A stretch of DNA of 64,000 bases from Neobacillus endophyticus (GCF_013248975.1 NZ_JABRWH010000001.1:62001-126000), one strand, 5' to 3'. Shown: positions 20,043 to 31,331, counted from the first letter of the stretch. The notes: a model not told the origin generated them from the sequence alone. Program-made: numbers and translations.

Positions 20043-21489
20043 AACCAGGCATACCGTAGGATGTGCCAACCGGATCCATACCATATAGATTCATAAATGG
20101 CGGCTGGGCCACATTGATTGAACCAGAATATGGCGCACTATAGATCGGAGGGGTTGGTGGAATAAATTCTTGCTGCATTCCTGCCGGAGGTGCACCGCAT
20201 CCACAATCATTCATAGCTCCTGTTCCAATTGGCAATCCTTGTTCTTGATATATAGGCTGTATTTGTTCTCCTGCAAATGGCGCAGCAAGTTCAGTAACAT
20301 TATATTCCGCAGTACTTCCTGAAGGCGGGTATCCATATGGAATTTGCCCATTATCAGGTCTGTAACCATATGGACTTCCTACACCTGGAGTTCCATACAT
20401 GGTTCCAGGCACTCCAGGTGCCCCAGGAACATACTCTACAGATTGTTGCACAGGATATCCAACTGGTGCCCCCGGTACATAACCTCCAGGCACTGCACCT
20501 GGGTATCCTGGGTATCCTGGCTGATAGCCTGCGGGATATCCTGCTGCAGGATATTCTGCTGGAATTTGACCATATGCTGCTGGCAATGTACTGTACCCCG
20601 AAGGCACTTGGCCATATACATTAGTTCCTGAATATGGCATTGGAGTCCCTGGTACTGCTCCTGGGACACCCACTGGCCCTGCCCCAGGACTATAAGCAGG
20701 ATTTACAACAGGCATTTGCGGCATAAACGATGATGATTCCATGTCAAAGTGATGCGGTGCATACACTGGCCCAGATACGGCTGGGACAACACCAGGCCCT
20801 GGTCCCATTGGCACAGCCATCCCCGGATTTGGATAATTAGGGTAAGGCATATACGGCTGCATTGGAACCCCCATTCCTCCAAATGGCGGACAGAATCCAG
20901 GCCCAGGCATAATAGGAGTGATCGGAACACAATATTCTTGCGGTTCACATGGCATTTCTTGCACAGGCTGAACAGGCGGCGGGATAGGGACTGTTATTTC
21001 TTTTTTCGGAACCTCTTTTACTTCAGGAAGTATATTGGCAGGTTTTGGCGGGAGCTGCGGCTGTTCAATCTTCATTTGTTGCATGTTCATCATATAATAA
21101 TTATTAATATCTATTTCTGGGACTACTTGCAGAGGCATTTTCGGAGTATAGGGTGCTTTTGGTGCTTCCTTAATAATTGGCTGTTCTTTAATTGGAACTT
21201 CTTTAACAGGTACCTCCTTAATTGGTGCTGGAATTGGCTTTTCTTTGGCAAACGGGTGCTCAGTAAGCGGAATCTCTTTTTTAACTCCTGGCCCTGGATT
21301 ATGTGTCCCATGGTGCATTTCTTTCTTTACGATTCCACCAGCTGTAGGGACTTTAATTTTCATTCCGGGCATAATCATATCAGGGTTACTGAGCTGCGAA
21401 TTTAACTTTTTCAGCTCTTCAAAATTCACGCCGTACTTCTTGGCGATCTTCCAAAGAGTATCCCCTTTCTGTACGATATGGATCTTCAC
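20023..21489 (-). CDS. safA: Spore coat morphogenetic protein SafA (LysM)
   Basis: Organises the inner spore coat at the cortex-coat interface. The start is GTG 21489 (VKIHIVQKGDTLWKIAKKYG), preceded by AGGAGGG; the protein has 488 residues. The N-terminal LysM domain (about 1-50) binds peptidoglycan. A Lys/Pro/Glu-rich linker follows, with repeated KEVPIKE-type units. The rest is a long Pro/Gly/Tyr/Met-rich low-complexity region with several CGCG-like and YPGYPGAV-like stretches. The low-complexity part creates long spurious frames on the other strand. Confidence 0.92.
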   Translation of the reverse strand: MKIHIVQKGDTLWKIAKKYGVNFEELKKLNSQLSNPDMIMPGMKIKVPTAGGIVKKEMHHGTHNPGPGVKKEIPLTEHPFAKEKPIPAPIKEVPVKEVPIKEQPIIKEAPKAPYTPKMPLQVVPEIDINNYYMMNMQQMKIEQPQLPPKPANILPEVKEVPKKEITVPIPPPVQPVQEMPCEPQEYCVPITPIMPGPGFCPPFGGMGVPMQPYMPYPNYPNPGMAVPMGPGPGVVPAVSGPVYAPHHFDMESSSFMPQMPVVNPAYSPGAGPVGVPGAVPGTPMPYSGTNVYGQVPSGYSTLPAAYGQIPAEYPAAGYPAGYQPGYPGYPGAVPGGYVPGAPVGYPVQQSVEYVPGAPGVPGTMYGTPGVGSPYGYRPDNGQIPYGYPPSGSTAEYNVTELAAPFAGEQIQPIYQEQGLPIGTGAMNDCGCGAPPAGMQQEFIPPTPPIYSAPYSGSINVAQPPFMNLYGMDPVGTSYGMPGYADESS

Positions 21490-21521
21490 TCTGATTTCCC
21501 TCCTATGGCATAAGTCCATAT

Positions 21522-21529
21522 AGTGTATG
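21522..21529 (-). promoter_or_regulatory. Possible sigma-E -10 element for safA
   Basis: Minus strand CATACACT fits the sigma-E -10 consensus (CATACAnT) about 35 bases before the safA start. A GAATATT upstream resembles a -35 but the spacing (19 bases) is longer than usual, so this is tentative. Confidence 0.35.
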
Positions 21530-21680
21530 TGGAATTGGGCAAATTGCTAATATTCTTCATAAAAACTTATGCCTAATTAAAGACATTTATGAAGCAAAAA
21601 AATAAAGGGGTGTTTTACCAACTCATTCATTTTCATTCTATCAACAGCTAAATAACCAGCAGGGTGCTTCCACTTACAAA

Positions 21681-21710
21681 AAAATAGATGCAAATCAATG
21701 CATCTATTTT
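21681..21710 (-). terminator. Terminator downstream of nadA
   Basis: A perfect 12-bp stem AAAATAGATGCA (21681-21692) with TGCATCTATTTT (21699-21710), followed by more T on the minus strand. It ends the nadB-nadC-nadA operon. Confidence 0.85.
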
Positions 21711-21717
21711 GAAGAGA

Positions 21718-22821
21718 TTATTTACTTAAAAGCATGCGTTCCAATGCCAATTTAGCATTTTCGGCAATTTTCGGATCAACTTTAATGATTTGATCCTCCT
21801 GACCTGCTTCAATCATGTCTAAGCACCAGACTAAGTGCGGCAGATCAATTCTATTCATCGTCAAGCACGGACACATATGAGGGTTTAAAGAGATGATGTG
21901 CTTATCAGAATGATTTTGGATCAAGCGATTAACCAGATTCATTTCGGTTCCGATGGCCCATGCCGAACCAGGCTCCGCTTTTTCAATCATTTGAATGATA
22001 AAGCTAGTTGAACCCGCCTCATCAGATAAAGCTACCACTTCACGGGAGCATTCTGGATGAACGATAATTTTCATATCAGGATATTGTTTACGAGTATCGT
22101 GAATGTTTTGCACTGTAAAGTTTTCGTGGACGGAGCAATGCCCTTTCCAAAGAATGACTTTTATCCGCGAAACATCGCCCTCATATTCCAATGTATCTGT
22201 GATCGGATTCCAAACCGCCATTTCATCCAGACCTACCCCAAGATCAAAGGCAGTATTTCTTCCTAAGTGCTGATCCGGAAGGAATAAAATGCGTTCCTTT
22301 TGATTTAATGCCCATTTTACTTTTTCAGGAGCATTGGAAGAGGTAACAGTTGCCCCCCCATTCACACCGACAAATGCTTTAATCGCAGCAGTAGAATTGA
22401 TATAAGTTAAAGGCAGGATCGTGTCACCAAAAATGGCCTGCAGTTTTTCCCATGCGCATTCTGTCTGCGGCATATCCGCCATATCGGCCATTGAACATCC
22501 CGCTCGCATATCCGGTAAAAAAACCTTTTGATTTTCAGTTGTTAAAATATCAGCCGTTTCAGCCATAAAATGAACACCGCAAAAAACAATATATTCCGCC
22601 TCAGTATTTTCAGCTGAAATCTGCGCCAATTTCAAGGAATCACCTGTAGCATCGGCAAACTGAATAACTTCATTTTTTTGATAATGATGGCCGGGAATAA
22701 ACAGCCGGGCACCCATTTTTTGTTTTACTTCAAGAACACGAGCTTCCAATTCTTCACGGGACATGAGCTTATATTTTTCAGGAATCATCCGATTATTTTG
22801 TAATGAGGCTAAAATACTCAA
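21718..22821 (-). CDS. nadA: Quinolinate synthase A (4Fe-4S)
   Basis: Condenses iminoaspartate with dihydroxyacetone phosphate to quinolinate. I place the start at TTG 22821 ([10 protein letters not shown], 367 residues): AAAGGAG lies nine bases upstream, while the ATG at 22830 abuts that site directly. B. subtilis NadA also begins MSIL. The FeS ligand cysteines sit in [22 protein letters not shown] and [11 protein letters not shown], and [17 protein letters not shown] marks the family. It starts one base after nadC ends. NifS encoded nearby probably feeds its cluster. Confidence 0.96.
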   Translation of the reverse strand: MSILASLQNNRMIPEKYKLMSREELEARVLEVKQKMGARLFIPGHHYQKNEVIQFADATGDSLKLAQISAENTEAEYIVFCGVHFMAETADILTTENQKVFLPDMRAGCSMADMADMPQTECAWEKLQAIFGDTILPLTYINSTAAIKAFVGVNGGATVTSSNAPEKVKWALNQKERILFLPDQHLGRNTAFDLGVGLDEMAVWNPITDTLEYEGDVSRIKVILWKGHCSVHENFTVQNIHDTRKQYPDMKIIVHPECSREVVALSDEAGSTSFIIQMIEKAEPGSAWAIGTEMNLVNRLIQNHSDKHIISLNPHMCPCLTMNRIDLPHLVWCLDMIEAGQEDQIIKVDPKIAENAKLALERMLLSK

Positions 22822-22822
22822 A

Positions 22823-23671
22823 TTATTCATCTCCTTTATTCCAAAACACTTTTACGCTAATATCTAATGCTTTATATGAGTGAGTTAAAAATCCAAGTGA
22901 AATGTAATGAACCCCTGTATCCTGATAATCAGCAAGGTTGCTAAGCTGAATCCCTCCTGAAGCCTCAGTAATAATGCCAGCAGGCACCAATTTGATAAAC
23001 TCTTTAATCTCCTCAGGTGTGCGATTGTCGAACATGATGACATCCGCTCCGGCTCGAACTGCTTCCATAACTTGTTCCTCAGTCTCAACCTCAACTTCCA
23101 CCTTAACCATAAGTCCTGCTGATTGGCGTACAGCTTCAACTGCCTTTATGATGGAGCCTGCAAAAGAAATATGGTTATCTTTAATCATCACACCATCGTA
23201 TAGGCCAAAACGGTGATTATAACCACCGCCTGTCTTGACTGCATATTTTTCCAGCATTCGAAGACCAGGAGTCGTTTTTCTGGTATCACAAATCTTTGTA
23301 AAATCACTGTTAAGTGTGTTTACTGCTCTTTTAGTCATTGTTGCAATCCCACTCATACGCTGTATGAGATTTAGAACTACCCGTTCCCCTTTTAACAGAT
23401 CGGATATTTTCCCTGAAACACGAGCAAGCTGCTGCCCTATTTCAATTGATTCACCGTCTTTAACAAATACATGGATGTTCAGTTCGTTATTTAAAAGCTG
23501 AAAACCCGTTTTAATGATTTCTTCACCGCAAAATATGCCATTGTCTTTTGCAAGAAAAACTATTTCACCTTTTGTTTCATCTGAAAATATGAGATCAGTC
23601 GTAATATCCTGTTCTCCAATATCTTCAATAAAAAATTGTTGAAGTTGTGATCGCAGTTTCAATTTGTTCAT
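22823..23671 (-). CDS. nadC: Nicotinate-nucleotide pyrophosphorylase (carboxylating)
   Basis: Converts quinolinate and PRPP to nicotinate mononucleotide. It has 282 residues. Typical motifs are [40 protein letters not shown] and the C-terminal [14 protein letters not shown]. The ATG at 23671 lies 47 nt inside nadB, with GTGGAG upstream, so it is coupled to nadB. Confidence 0.97.
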   Translation of the reverse strand: MNKLKLRSQLQQFFIEDIGEQDITTDLIFSDETKGEIVFLAKDNGIFCGEEIIKTGFQLLNNELNIHVFVKDGESIEIGQQLARVSGKISDLLKGERVVLNLIQRMSGIATMTKRAVNTLNSDFTKICDTRKTTPGLRMLEKYAVKTGGGYNHRFGLYDGVMIKDNHISFAGSIIKAVEAVRQSAGLMVKVEVEVETEEQVMEAVRAGADVIMFDNRTPEEIKEFIKLVPAGIITEASGGIQLSNLADYQDTGVHYISLGFLTHSYKALDISVKVFWNKGDE

Positions 23672-25217
23672 CGGTCGTCTCCACTTCCCGTTTATGTTTA
23701 TGAATAATCGATTTTCTTAGCCAGTTTCGATTGTCCTCATGTGGATAGTCACTTCTATAGTGACCGCCGCGGCTTTCGGTTCTTTGGAGAGCCGCATTGG
23801 TGATTAATTGTGCCGTAAGAAGCATAAATATCTTTGTTAAATCAGAAACTGATACTGAATCATAATCGTTTATTTCTTCTACTTTAAATTGAGCCAGCCA
23901 TTTTTCCTGCAGTTTAAGAACGGATTTGCTGCGGACTATACCTACCCGCTCCATCATGGACTCTTGGATTTGTTGAATTTCCGGCAAACGAATTTGCTCT
24001 CGCTTAAGCAGCTGTTTTTGGACAGCTATTTCATATGTGGGAACCGAAGGAATTGCATTGAGCCATTCGGCTAATTTTTTCCCTTGATACAAGCCTTCCA
24101 ACAATGAATTGCTGGCTAAACGATTCGCACCATGCAGGCCGGTACAAGCAGCTTCCCCGATGGCATATAGCCCTGCAATGCTGGTTCTTCCGATAACATC
24201 TGTTTTAATTCCTCCCATTAAAAAATGGCTGCCAGGAACAACTGGTATTTTTCCATCTGCAAGGTCAATACCATTTTCCTCACAAATAACTGTAATGGAG
24301 GGGAATCTTGTCTTAAAGTCTGAAATACTAGTAATATCTAAAAAAACATGATGTCCTTTTTTCAAATAATCATAGATGGTTTGGGAAACAACGTATCTTG
24401 GGGCTAGATCCTTGTATGGGTGTACTCCCTCCATAATGTACGTGCCGTCATCGCTGACAAGCCTTGCACCTTCTCCTCTAACCGCCTCAGAGATGAGCCC
24501 TTTTGTTTCACCATTCACATATAATAATGTTGGATGGAATTGAATAAATTCCATATCAGTAATTTCTGCACCTGCTTGGTATGCAAGGGCTATTCCATCA
24601 CCAGTTACTGTTTTAGCATTGGAGGTGTAGCTGTACAATTGACCGCAGCCACCAGTTGCCAGAATTATATGGTTACCATAATAGGTTTTAATTGATCCAT
24701 CAGGTTGCTTTGTTTTGACACCTATACAACGATTGTCTTGTTTGTTTAATAACAATTGATAGACAAAAACATCCTCATCAACAGTCACATGTGACTTCAG
24801 CCTGTTTATTAAATATTCGCTAACCCTGCGACCGGTTGCATCCCCGCCCCCATGGACGATCCGATGCTCGCAGTGTGCTCCTTCCATGCCTAATAGAAGA
24901 CTGCCTGTCATGTCTCGATCAAAAACATTTCCATGCTCGGCAATTTCTTGAATAAGCCCAGGAGCTTCATGAATAATTTGCCTGACAGCTTCCGGATTAT
25001 TGTGATAGCTTCCTGCTTCTAACGTATCGTTATAATGTTTTGCAGGATGATCAGCGGGGCCGATTGCTGCTGCAATCCCACCCTGGGCAAGATAGGAATT
25101 AGAAACCGTTAATTTCGATTTTGTGAGAACTCTCACATTCAAATTCTTACCTAAATGGGAAGCTAGCTGTAATGCAGCGATCCCACTGCCAATAATTAAC
25201 ACATCCGCATTTGACAT
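23625..25217 (-). CDS. nadB: L-aspartate oxidase
   Basis: A flavoprotein that oxidises aspartate to iminoaspartate, the first step of de novo NAD synthesis. It is 530 residues from ATG 25217, chosen because AAAGGTG is six bases upstream; an ATG two codons earlier is too close. The FAD-binding VLIIGSGIAALQLASHL is at the N-terminus, followed by YLAQGGIAAAIGP, TGGCGQLYSYTSN and ESRGGHYRSDYP near the C-terminus. It leads the nadB-nadC-nadA operon and diverges from nifS across a probable NadR/NiaR operator. Confidence 0.97.
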   Translation of the reverse strand: MSNADVLIIGSGIAALQLASHLGKNLNVRVLTKSKLTVSNSYLAQGGIAAAIGPADHPAKHYNDTLEAGSYHNNPEAVRQIIHEAPGLIQEIAEHGNVFDRDMTGSLLLGMEGAHCEHRIVHGGGDATGRRVSEYLINRLKSHVTVDEDVFVYQLLLNKQDNRCIGVKTKQPDGSIKTYYGNHIILATGGCGQLYSYTSNAKTVTGDGIALAYQAGAEITDMEFIQFHPTLLYVNGETKGLISEAVRGEGARLVSDDGTYIMEGVHPYKDLAPRYVVSQTIYDYLKKGHHVFLDITSISDFKTRFPSITVICEENGIDLADGKIPVVPGSHFLMGGIKTDVIGRTSIAGLYAIGEAACTGLHGANRLASNSLLEGLYQGKKLAEWLNAIPSVPTYEIAVQKQLLKREQIRLPEIQQIQESMMERVGIVRSKSVLKLQEKWLAQFKVEEINDYDSVSVSDLTKIFMLLTAQLITNAALQRTESRGGHYRSDYPHEDNRNWLRKSIIHKHKREVETTDEQIETAITTSTIFY

Positions 25218-25237
25218 GTACATCACCTTTCTTCAAT

Positions 25238-25254
25238 TGACAGGTGTCTTGACA
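25238..25254. promoter_or_regulatory. Probable NadR/NiaR operator between nadB and nifS
   Basis: The sequence TGACAGGTGTCTTGACA holds two nested palindromes, GACA-GG-TGTC and TGTC-TT-GACA. It lies in the divergent nadB/nifS promoter region, and the repressor gene is adjacent. From memory, sites of the niacin-responsive repressor (YrxA/NiaR) in bacilli contain this type of repeat. The TTGACA could also serve as -35 for nifS. Confidence 0.6.
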
Positions 25255-25364
25255 TATATATTTACACAGAATTAAACTAAATACAAGAGTTTTTATCTAC
25301 AATGAGGGATTGGTAAGCTCCCACCCAAGAGCTGAAAAAAAACAGAGTATTGGAGAATAAAAAA

Positions 25365-26513
25365 ATGATATATTTTGATTATGCTGCTACAACCCCATTG
25401 GATCCAGAAGCTGCTGAGGTATACTTGCAAGCTTCAACCCATTATTTCGGCAATGCCAGCAGCCTGCATGATATAGGCAGCCAGGCCGCGCTTTTACTTG
25501 ATAATTGCCGTACCGAACTTGGCAAGCTTCTAGGTGTGGACAGCCGTGGGCTGTATTTTACAAGCGGAGGTTCTGAGGGGAATTTTTTAGCCATCGAGGC
25601 TTTGTTGTCAGCTTCGAATAAGAAAGGAAACCATATCATTTCCGGTATCGCAGAACATTCTTCCGTACATGGTGTCCTTAAACGTCTTGAGAAGAATGGA
25701 TATGATGTGACACTACTTCCATTTGGTTCAAACGGGACAATCAATCTTGACCAACTCAAACATGCTATGAAACCTGAAACAAGCTTAGTAATCATTCAGC
25801 ATATAAACTCGGAAATTGGCACCATTCAGCCAATTGAGGCAATCGGAAAGTTATGTAAAGAACATGATATCTACTTCCATAGTGATTTTGTCCAGTCCTT
25901 TGGCAAAATCGATCTTCGCAGTGTGATTCCATACGTCAGCAGCTTTTCATTTTCCGGTCATAAAATTTATGGCCCTAAAGGAATTGGCGGTGTCTATCTG
26001 GATCCGCAAATTGTCTGGCAATCATTCTTTCCCGATACGTCACACGAAAAAGGATTTCGCCCTGGGACTGTGAATATTCCGGCAATTGCTGCCATGACTG
26101 CTGCTGCCCAGAAAACTTTTGCCAGTCTGCCGGAGGAGCGCAATAAATTCATTCAGCTTCGTAAATCTTTATTGGAAACACTCAGTCCCATCATGAACAG
26201 GGTGAAAATTTTTCAAGCCAAAGATCCTTATCAACTACCCAATATTGTGGGTCTAAGTATTTCCGGTATTGAAGGACAATGGATGATGCTGGAGTGCAAC
26301 AGACTTGGTTTAGCGATTTCAACAGGAAGTGCCTGTCAGCTAGGAATGCAAACCCCTGCAAAAGTAACGGAGGCACTGGGAGTGACGAACAATGAGGCAA
26401 AAGAATTCATTCGCATCTCATTTGGCCAGTCTACAACGCAGGAAGATGTTTTAAAGTTAGGAAAAGCAATTGTCCGGATTGTAAAGGAATTTGCTGGGGC
26501 TGTTGTTAAGTAA
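25365..26513 (+). CDS. nifS: Cysteine desulfurase, NifS/NadS type
   Basis: A PLP enzyme that supplies sulfur, most likely for the NadA iron-sulfur cluster, as known for the B. subtilis nad-linked nifS. From ATG 25365 (MIYFDYAATTPLDPEA) it has 382 residues, with GGAG nine bases upstream; an earlier TTG (25350) overlaps that site. The PLP lysine lies in FSFSGHKIYGPKGIG, and the active-site Cys region is STGSACQLG. It diverges from nadB and is followed by nadR. Confidence 0.95.
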   Translation: MIYFDYAATTPLDPEAAEVYLQASTHYFGNASSLHDIGSQAALLLDNCRTELGKLLGVDSRGLYFTSGGSEGNFLAIEALLSASNKKGNHIISGIAEHSSVHGVLKRLEKNGYDVTLLPFGSNGTINLDQLKHAMKPETSLVIIQHINSEIGTIQPIEAIGKLCKEHDIYFHSDFVQSFGKIDLRSVIPYVSSFSFSGHKIYGPKGIGGVYLDPQIVWQSFFPDTSHEKGFRPGTVNIPAIAAMTAAAQKTFASLPEERNKFIQLRKSLLETLSPIMNRVKIFQAKDPYQLPNIVGLSISGIEGQWMMLECNRLGLAISTGSACQLGMQTPAKVTEALGVTNNEAKEFIRISFGQSTTQEDVLKLGKAIVRIVKEFAGAVVK

Positions 26514-26566
26514 TCAGCCATAATTATGCTAAAATAAGTTGACCATTTGAACACAGGAGGAGTTTT

Positions 26567-27103
26567 ATGACCGAGCAAAAAAAAATCTTAGGAGAAGAAA
26601 GGAGGGCATTCATTTTAGAGCTGCTAAAAGAAAGCACTGCACCGCTTACAGGCAGTGACCTTGCCTCGAGAACGAACGTAAGCAGACAAGTAATTGTTGG
26701 GGATATTACCTTGCTTAAAGCAAAAAACGAACCGATCATTGCTACAAGTCAGGGATATATTTATTTAAACCAGGCTTCCGGAAATTCTGTTTATGAAAAG
26801 ATTATAGCCTGCCGCCATACTCCTGAGCAGACAGAAAAAGAACTGAATATTATGGTTGACCATGGCGTATTAGTAAAGGATGTTAAAATCGAACATGCGG
26901 TTTATGGTGACCTAACGGCTTCGATCATGGTTTCCAACAGGCAGGATGTTAAGCAATTCATGGATAAAATTCGTTTCACAAAGGCCGCCCTTTTATCTGA
27001 ATTAACTGGCGGCATCCATCTTCATACCATTTCAGCCAGAAATGAACAAACACTCAATCAGGCAGAAGACGCTCTAAGAAAAGAAGGATTTTTAATGGAA
27101 TAG
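26567..27103 (+). CDS. nadR: NAD biosynthesis repressor NadR/NiaR (YrxA), HTH plus 3H domain
   Basis: A niacin-responsive repressor of the nad genes. It is 178 residues long. An N-terminal winged helix (GSDLASRTNVSRQVIVGDIT) is followed by the 3H domain with its conserved histidines in CRHTPEQTEKELNIMVDHG, KIEHAVYGD and GGIHLHTIS. It lies 53 nt downstream of nifS and next to its presumed operator at 25238-25254, so it probably controls its own operon as well as nadBCA. Confidence 0.94.
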   Translation: MTEQKKILGEERRAFILELLKESTAPLTGSDLASRTNVSRQVIVGDITLLKAKNEPIIATSQGYIYLNQASGNSVYEKIIACRHTPEQTEKELNIMVDHGVLVKDVKIEHAVYGDLTASIMVSNRQDVKQFMDKIRFTKAALLSELTGGIHLHTISARNEQTLNQAEDALRKEGFLME

Positions 27104-27135
27104 GAAAGGACCCTTACATCTCGCAGGGTCCTTTC
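27104..27135. terminator. Terminator downstream of nadR
   Basis: A perfect 11-bp stem GAAAGGACCCT/AGGGTCCTTTC with a 10-base loop, starting one base after the nadR stop. It lies between convergent nadR and pheA and may serve both. Confidence 0.8.
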
Positions 27136-27175
27136 ACTTTTCTCACTAAACCTCGATTCCTTTACTACACTGTAC

Positions 27176-28030
27176 TTAATCGGATTCCACCATTAATACG
27201 GGGTAACTTCCCAATACTTTCACACCACACCCGAGTGCTTCCATTTCTGCGATTGCCCCTGGGATTAGGACATCATCAAGCTGCATTTCTACATCAATAA
27301 TAAAGAAATAATTGCCAATTCCTGTTTTCATAGGTCTAGACTCAATTTTAGAAAGATTCAGTTTTCTCCAGGCGAAGGCAGATAGAACTTGATGAAGTGC
27401 CCCTGCTTGATCGGAAGGTAGCGTCACCATCAACGTCGTTTTATAATGGTTTGAACTGCTTAAGGATTGAAAATCGATTTCTTTCTGAGATAATACGACA
27501 AATCGGGTGTGGTTATAGTCAAAATCATGTATATTTGGTTGAACAAGTGCCAGACCGTATACTTTTGCTGCGTATTCATTAGCTATTGCCGCTGCATTGA
27601 TTTCCGGCGAATTCATCACCATTTGGGCCGCTGCAGCTGTCGAAGAGACACTTTCCAACGGGACGCCTTTAAACTGCTTATGTAAAAATTGATAGCATTG
27701 TGCAAGGGCATGAGAATGGCTATATATCTTGGATACTTCCTTCCACTTATCCGCATTAGCCGGATGAACCATCAAGTGCTGTTTTACTGGTATGGTGATT
27801 TCCCCAATAATTGGAATCTCTACTACCTGTGTTAAATAATCAAGTGTTATATTTACAGACCCCTCAAGGGTATTTTCCAAAGGAACGACTGCAAGTTCTG
27901 TTTCTTGATCCACCACAGCATCCATACATTCTGCAATTGTCCGATATGGGATGTGTTCAAACTCAGAAAATACCATCTTAACCGGTAATTCACTGAATGT
28001 TGCTTTTGGACCTAAATATCCTACCTTCAC
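27176..28030 (-). CDS. pheA: Prephenate dehydratase
   Basis: Converts prephenate to phenylpyruvate in phenylalanine synthesis. It has 284 residues. The N-terminal MKVGYLGPKATFSE, the catalytic-domain ALAVVPLENTLEGSVN-like segment, and VSSTAAAAQMV are typical, and a C-terminal ACT regulatory domain carries KIESRPMKTGIGNYFFIIDV, so feedback inhibition by phenylalanine is expected. It follows the pheB/obg group in the same direction. Confidence 0.96.
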   Translation of the reverse strand: MKVGYLGPKATFSELPVKMVFSEFEHIPYRTIAECMDAVVDQETELAVVPLENTLEGSVNITLDYLTQVVEIPIIGEITIPVKQHLMVHPANADKWKEVSKIYSHSHALAQCYQFLHKQFKGVPLESVSSTAAAAQMVMNSPEINAAAIANEYAAKVYGLALVQPNIHDFDYNHTRFVVLSQKEIDFQSLSSSNHYKTTLMVTLPSDQAGALHQVLSAFAWRKLNLSKIESRPMKTGIGNYFFIIDVEMQLDDVLIPGAIAEMEALGCGVKVLGSYPVLMVESD

Positions 28031-28143
28031 TTCTTCCTACTCCCTTTCTCAGCTGATAAAAAAATATAACTCCCCAAGCAGACATAAGTACTATAGGTGA
28101 GTTTTCTATCATTATGATGGAGAAAGGGGCTGCGACTTTTTCG

Positions 28144-28593
28144 CTATGCCCCTGTTCCCAGGACTTCAACCTTTTCTACAAATTCAAGCTTTCTAAGATC
28201 GGACAGTAAACGATCCATTTCATTTGTCATGTGGGCTGTGTTCAATGACAATGTGACATTCGCTCTTCCCTGAAGCGGTATGGTTTGGTGAATTGTTAAT
28301 ACGTTACATCCGGAATCGGCCACAACACTTAACAATTTTGACAATGTGCCTGAACGATCCTCCAAATGAAAGAACAGAGAAACAATTCTTTCTTTAGAAA
28401 TGGTTGAAAAAGGGAATACAGTATCCCTGTATTTATAAAAAGCACTTCTGCTTAGGTCTACTTTCTGTACTGCTTCCCCAATAGATTCGACCTTGCCCCT
28501 TTCCAACATTTCCTTTGCTTCAATCGTTTTCTTCATCGCTTCAGGCAAAATATCTTCTCGGACCAAATAAAACTTCTTATCAAAATTTGCCAT
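28144..28593 (-). CDS. pheB: ACT domain protein PheB (UPF0735)
   Basis: About 149 residues from ATG 28593 ([20 protein letters not shown]), preceded by AGGGAGAG. An N-terminal helical region with [16 protein letters not shown] is followed by an ACT domain ([19 protein letters not shown]). In B. subtilis it sits between obg and pheA, as here; a role as a chorismate mutase or regulator has been suggested but is not firm. Confidence 0.9.
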   Translation of the reverse strand: MANFDKKFYLVREDILPEAMKKTIEAKEMLERGKVESIGEAVQKVDLSRSAFYKYRDTVFPFSTISKERIVSLFFHLEDRSGTLSKLLSVVADSGCNVLTIHQTIPLQGRANVTLSLNTAHMTNEMDRLLSDLRKLEFVEKVEVLGTGA

Positions 28594-28631
28594 TATCATC
28601 TCTCCCTTAACCACACAGGGATCTATTCTTT

Positions 28632-29942
<1,311 letters not shown>

Positions 29943-30479
29943 CTAGATGAAAGGCATAAATACCTCTAGTGCGAGTTCATTTTCAAAGAATTCCTTAACT
30001 GTTATGTCCAGCATGACTTTGTGTTCAGTAAGGAATTTCTCTATTTGTTCATTGTGTATTATTATCCCGCTAAAATCGAAAAAGAATCGAATACCGTCTG
30101 ATTGCGGCTCTATTGTAATCGACAAATTATTTTCATGAAAAAGCTCTATTGAATGATTTAAGCAGGAAAAAAATAATTCAGTCCAATTGGTCAAGAGTTC
30201 ATCTTGTATTTTTAATGACTCTTGGTCATCCAATACTTCATATTCCAATTTAAAAGCATTTTGATCCCAGTTTGCTTTTAATAAAAATGATGCAAAACGA
30301 GGCATTGGCAGATTTGACAGCTTTGTTTCGTGCTGTGCTTCAATAACAATATCATTTATAACTGCTTTGGCCCGGTCCATTCGATTTAAATCAAGGTTCC
30401 CCTTTATAATCTGCAGCTTATTTAACCAATCATGACGCGAATGCCGCAGCACTTCAATTATATCCCAATCTTTCTCCAT
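29943..30479 (-). CDS. spo0B: Sporulation initiation phosphotransferase Spo0B
   Basis: Relays phosphate from Spo0F to Spo0A in the sporulation phosphorelay. It has 178 residues. The phospho-accepting histidine is expected at H16 in LRHSRHDWLNKLQ (H30 in B. subtilis), within the helical hairpin that forms the dimer four-helix bundle. The C-terminal part is a degenerate histidine-kinase-like domain. It precedes obg, as in B. subtilis. Confidence 0.94.
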   Translation of the reverse strand: MEKDWDIIEVLRHSRHDWLNKLQIIKGNLDLNRMDRAKAVINDIVIEAQHETKLSNLPMPRFASFLLKANWDQNAFKLEYEVLDDQESLKIQDELLTNWTELFFSCLNHSIELFHENNLSITIEPQSDGIRFFFDFSGIIIHNEQIEKFLTEHKVMLDITVKEFFENELALEVFMPFI

Positions 30480-30639
30480 ACCTTCGCTCCCAATTCATTG
30501 TCGGAAAACTGTTTTGCTGATAGTATATCAAAAAAACAACCATGAGTAAGCAATTTTGCGTGTTTTGAATCCATTCGAAGAGGGAAAAATGTGCTTACTG
30601 AAGAAATCAACGTGAAGATGTTCAGAAAGGCCTTATAAA

Positions 30640-30672
30640 AAGAAAACTCTAACCGGTCAGGTTAGAGCTTTC
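30640..30672 (-). terminator. Terminator downstream of rpmA
   Basis: Stem CTCTAACC (30648-30655) with GGTTAGAG (30661-30668); on the minus strand it is followed by TTTTCTTTTTAT. It closes the rplU-prp-rpmA operon. Confidence 0.8.
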
Positions 30673-30680
30673 GGATATCT

Positions 30681-30983
<303 letters not shown>

Positions 30984-31316
30984 CTACGGTTTGAAGGTAA
31001 TTCTTATGTGCTTTCCGTAAGCTTTCTCAATCTCTTGCAGTGACAGAACCATGGCATTAAGAAGCAACTGTACTTTCTCATCGGTTTCAACTGAAAGGTT
31101 TTCAGGAAACACGCATTTAAGAAAGCCGGATTCTCCTTGATCTGCTTCGGCAGCGACACCCGTCAGCACCTCAATCGAATTGACGATGCCAAGCGTTACC
31201 GCTGATGCCCCCGCACAAACGATATCCTCGCCGTGCTCAGCAAATTCAGCATGTCCCATCATTGTAAAAGAATGAATCTTTCCGGAATCAGTACGATTAA
31301 TCGTAATTCGAATCAT
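30984..31316 (-). CDS. prp: Ribosomal-processing cysteine protease Prp
   Basis: A small protease (110 residues; ysxB in B. subtilis) that cleaves the L27 N-terminal extension. The catalytic pair is visible: His22 in MMGHAEFAEHG and Cys34 in DIVCAGASAVTLGIVNSIE. It lies between rplU and rpmA in the same operon, the invariant Firmicute arrangement. Confidence 0.95.
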   Translation of the reverse strand: MIRITINRTDSGKIHSFTMMGHAEFAEHGEDIVCAGASAVTLGIVNSIEVLTGVAAEADQGESGFLKCVFPENLSVETDEKVQLLLNAMVLSLQEIEKAYGKHIRITFKP

Positions 31317-31331
31317 CTAAACGACAACACC

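Noticed and set aside
20337..20669. Short repeated units in the safA region, considered as a tandem repeat or CRISPR-like array
   Set aside because: The repeats are codon-level repeats of a YPxGYPG-type protein tract inside safA, without regular spacers.
20749..21405. 218-codon plus-strand frame antisense to safA, rich in Arg, Trp, His and Phe
   Set aside because: Its composition is the mirror of the Pro/Gly/Lys/Glu-rich safA codons; no start signal and no plausible fold.
28124..28152. Interrupted hairpin AGGGGC...GCCCCT at the pheB stop as a terminator
   Set aside because: The stem is broken by bulges and no T run follows; too weak to annotate.
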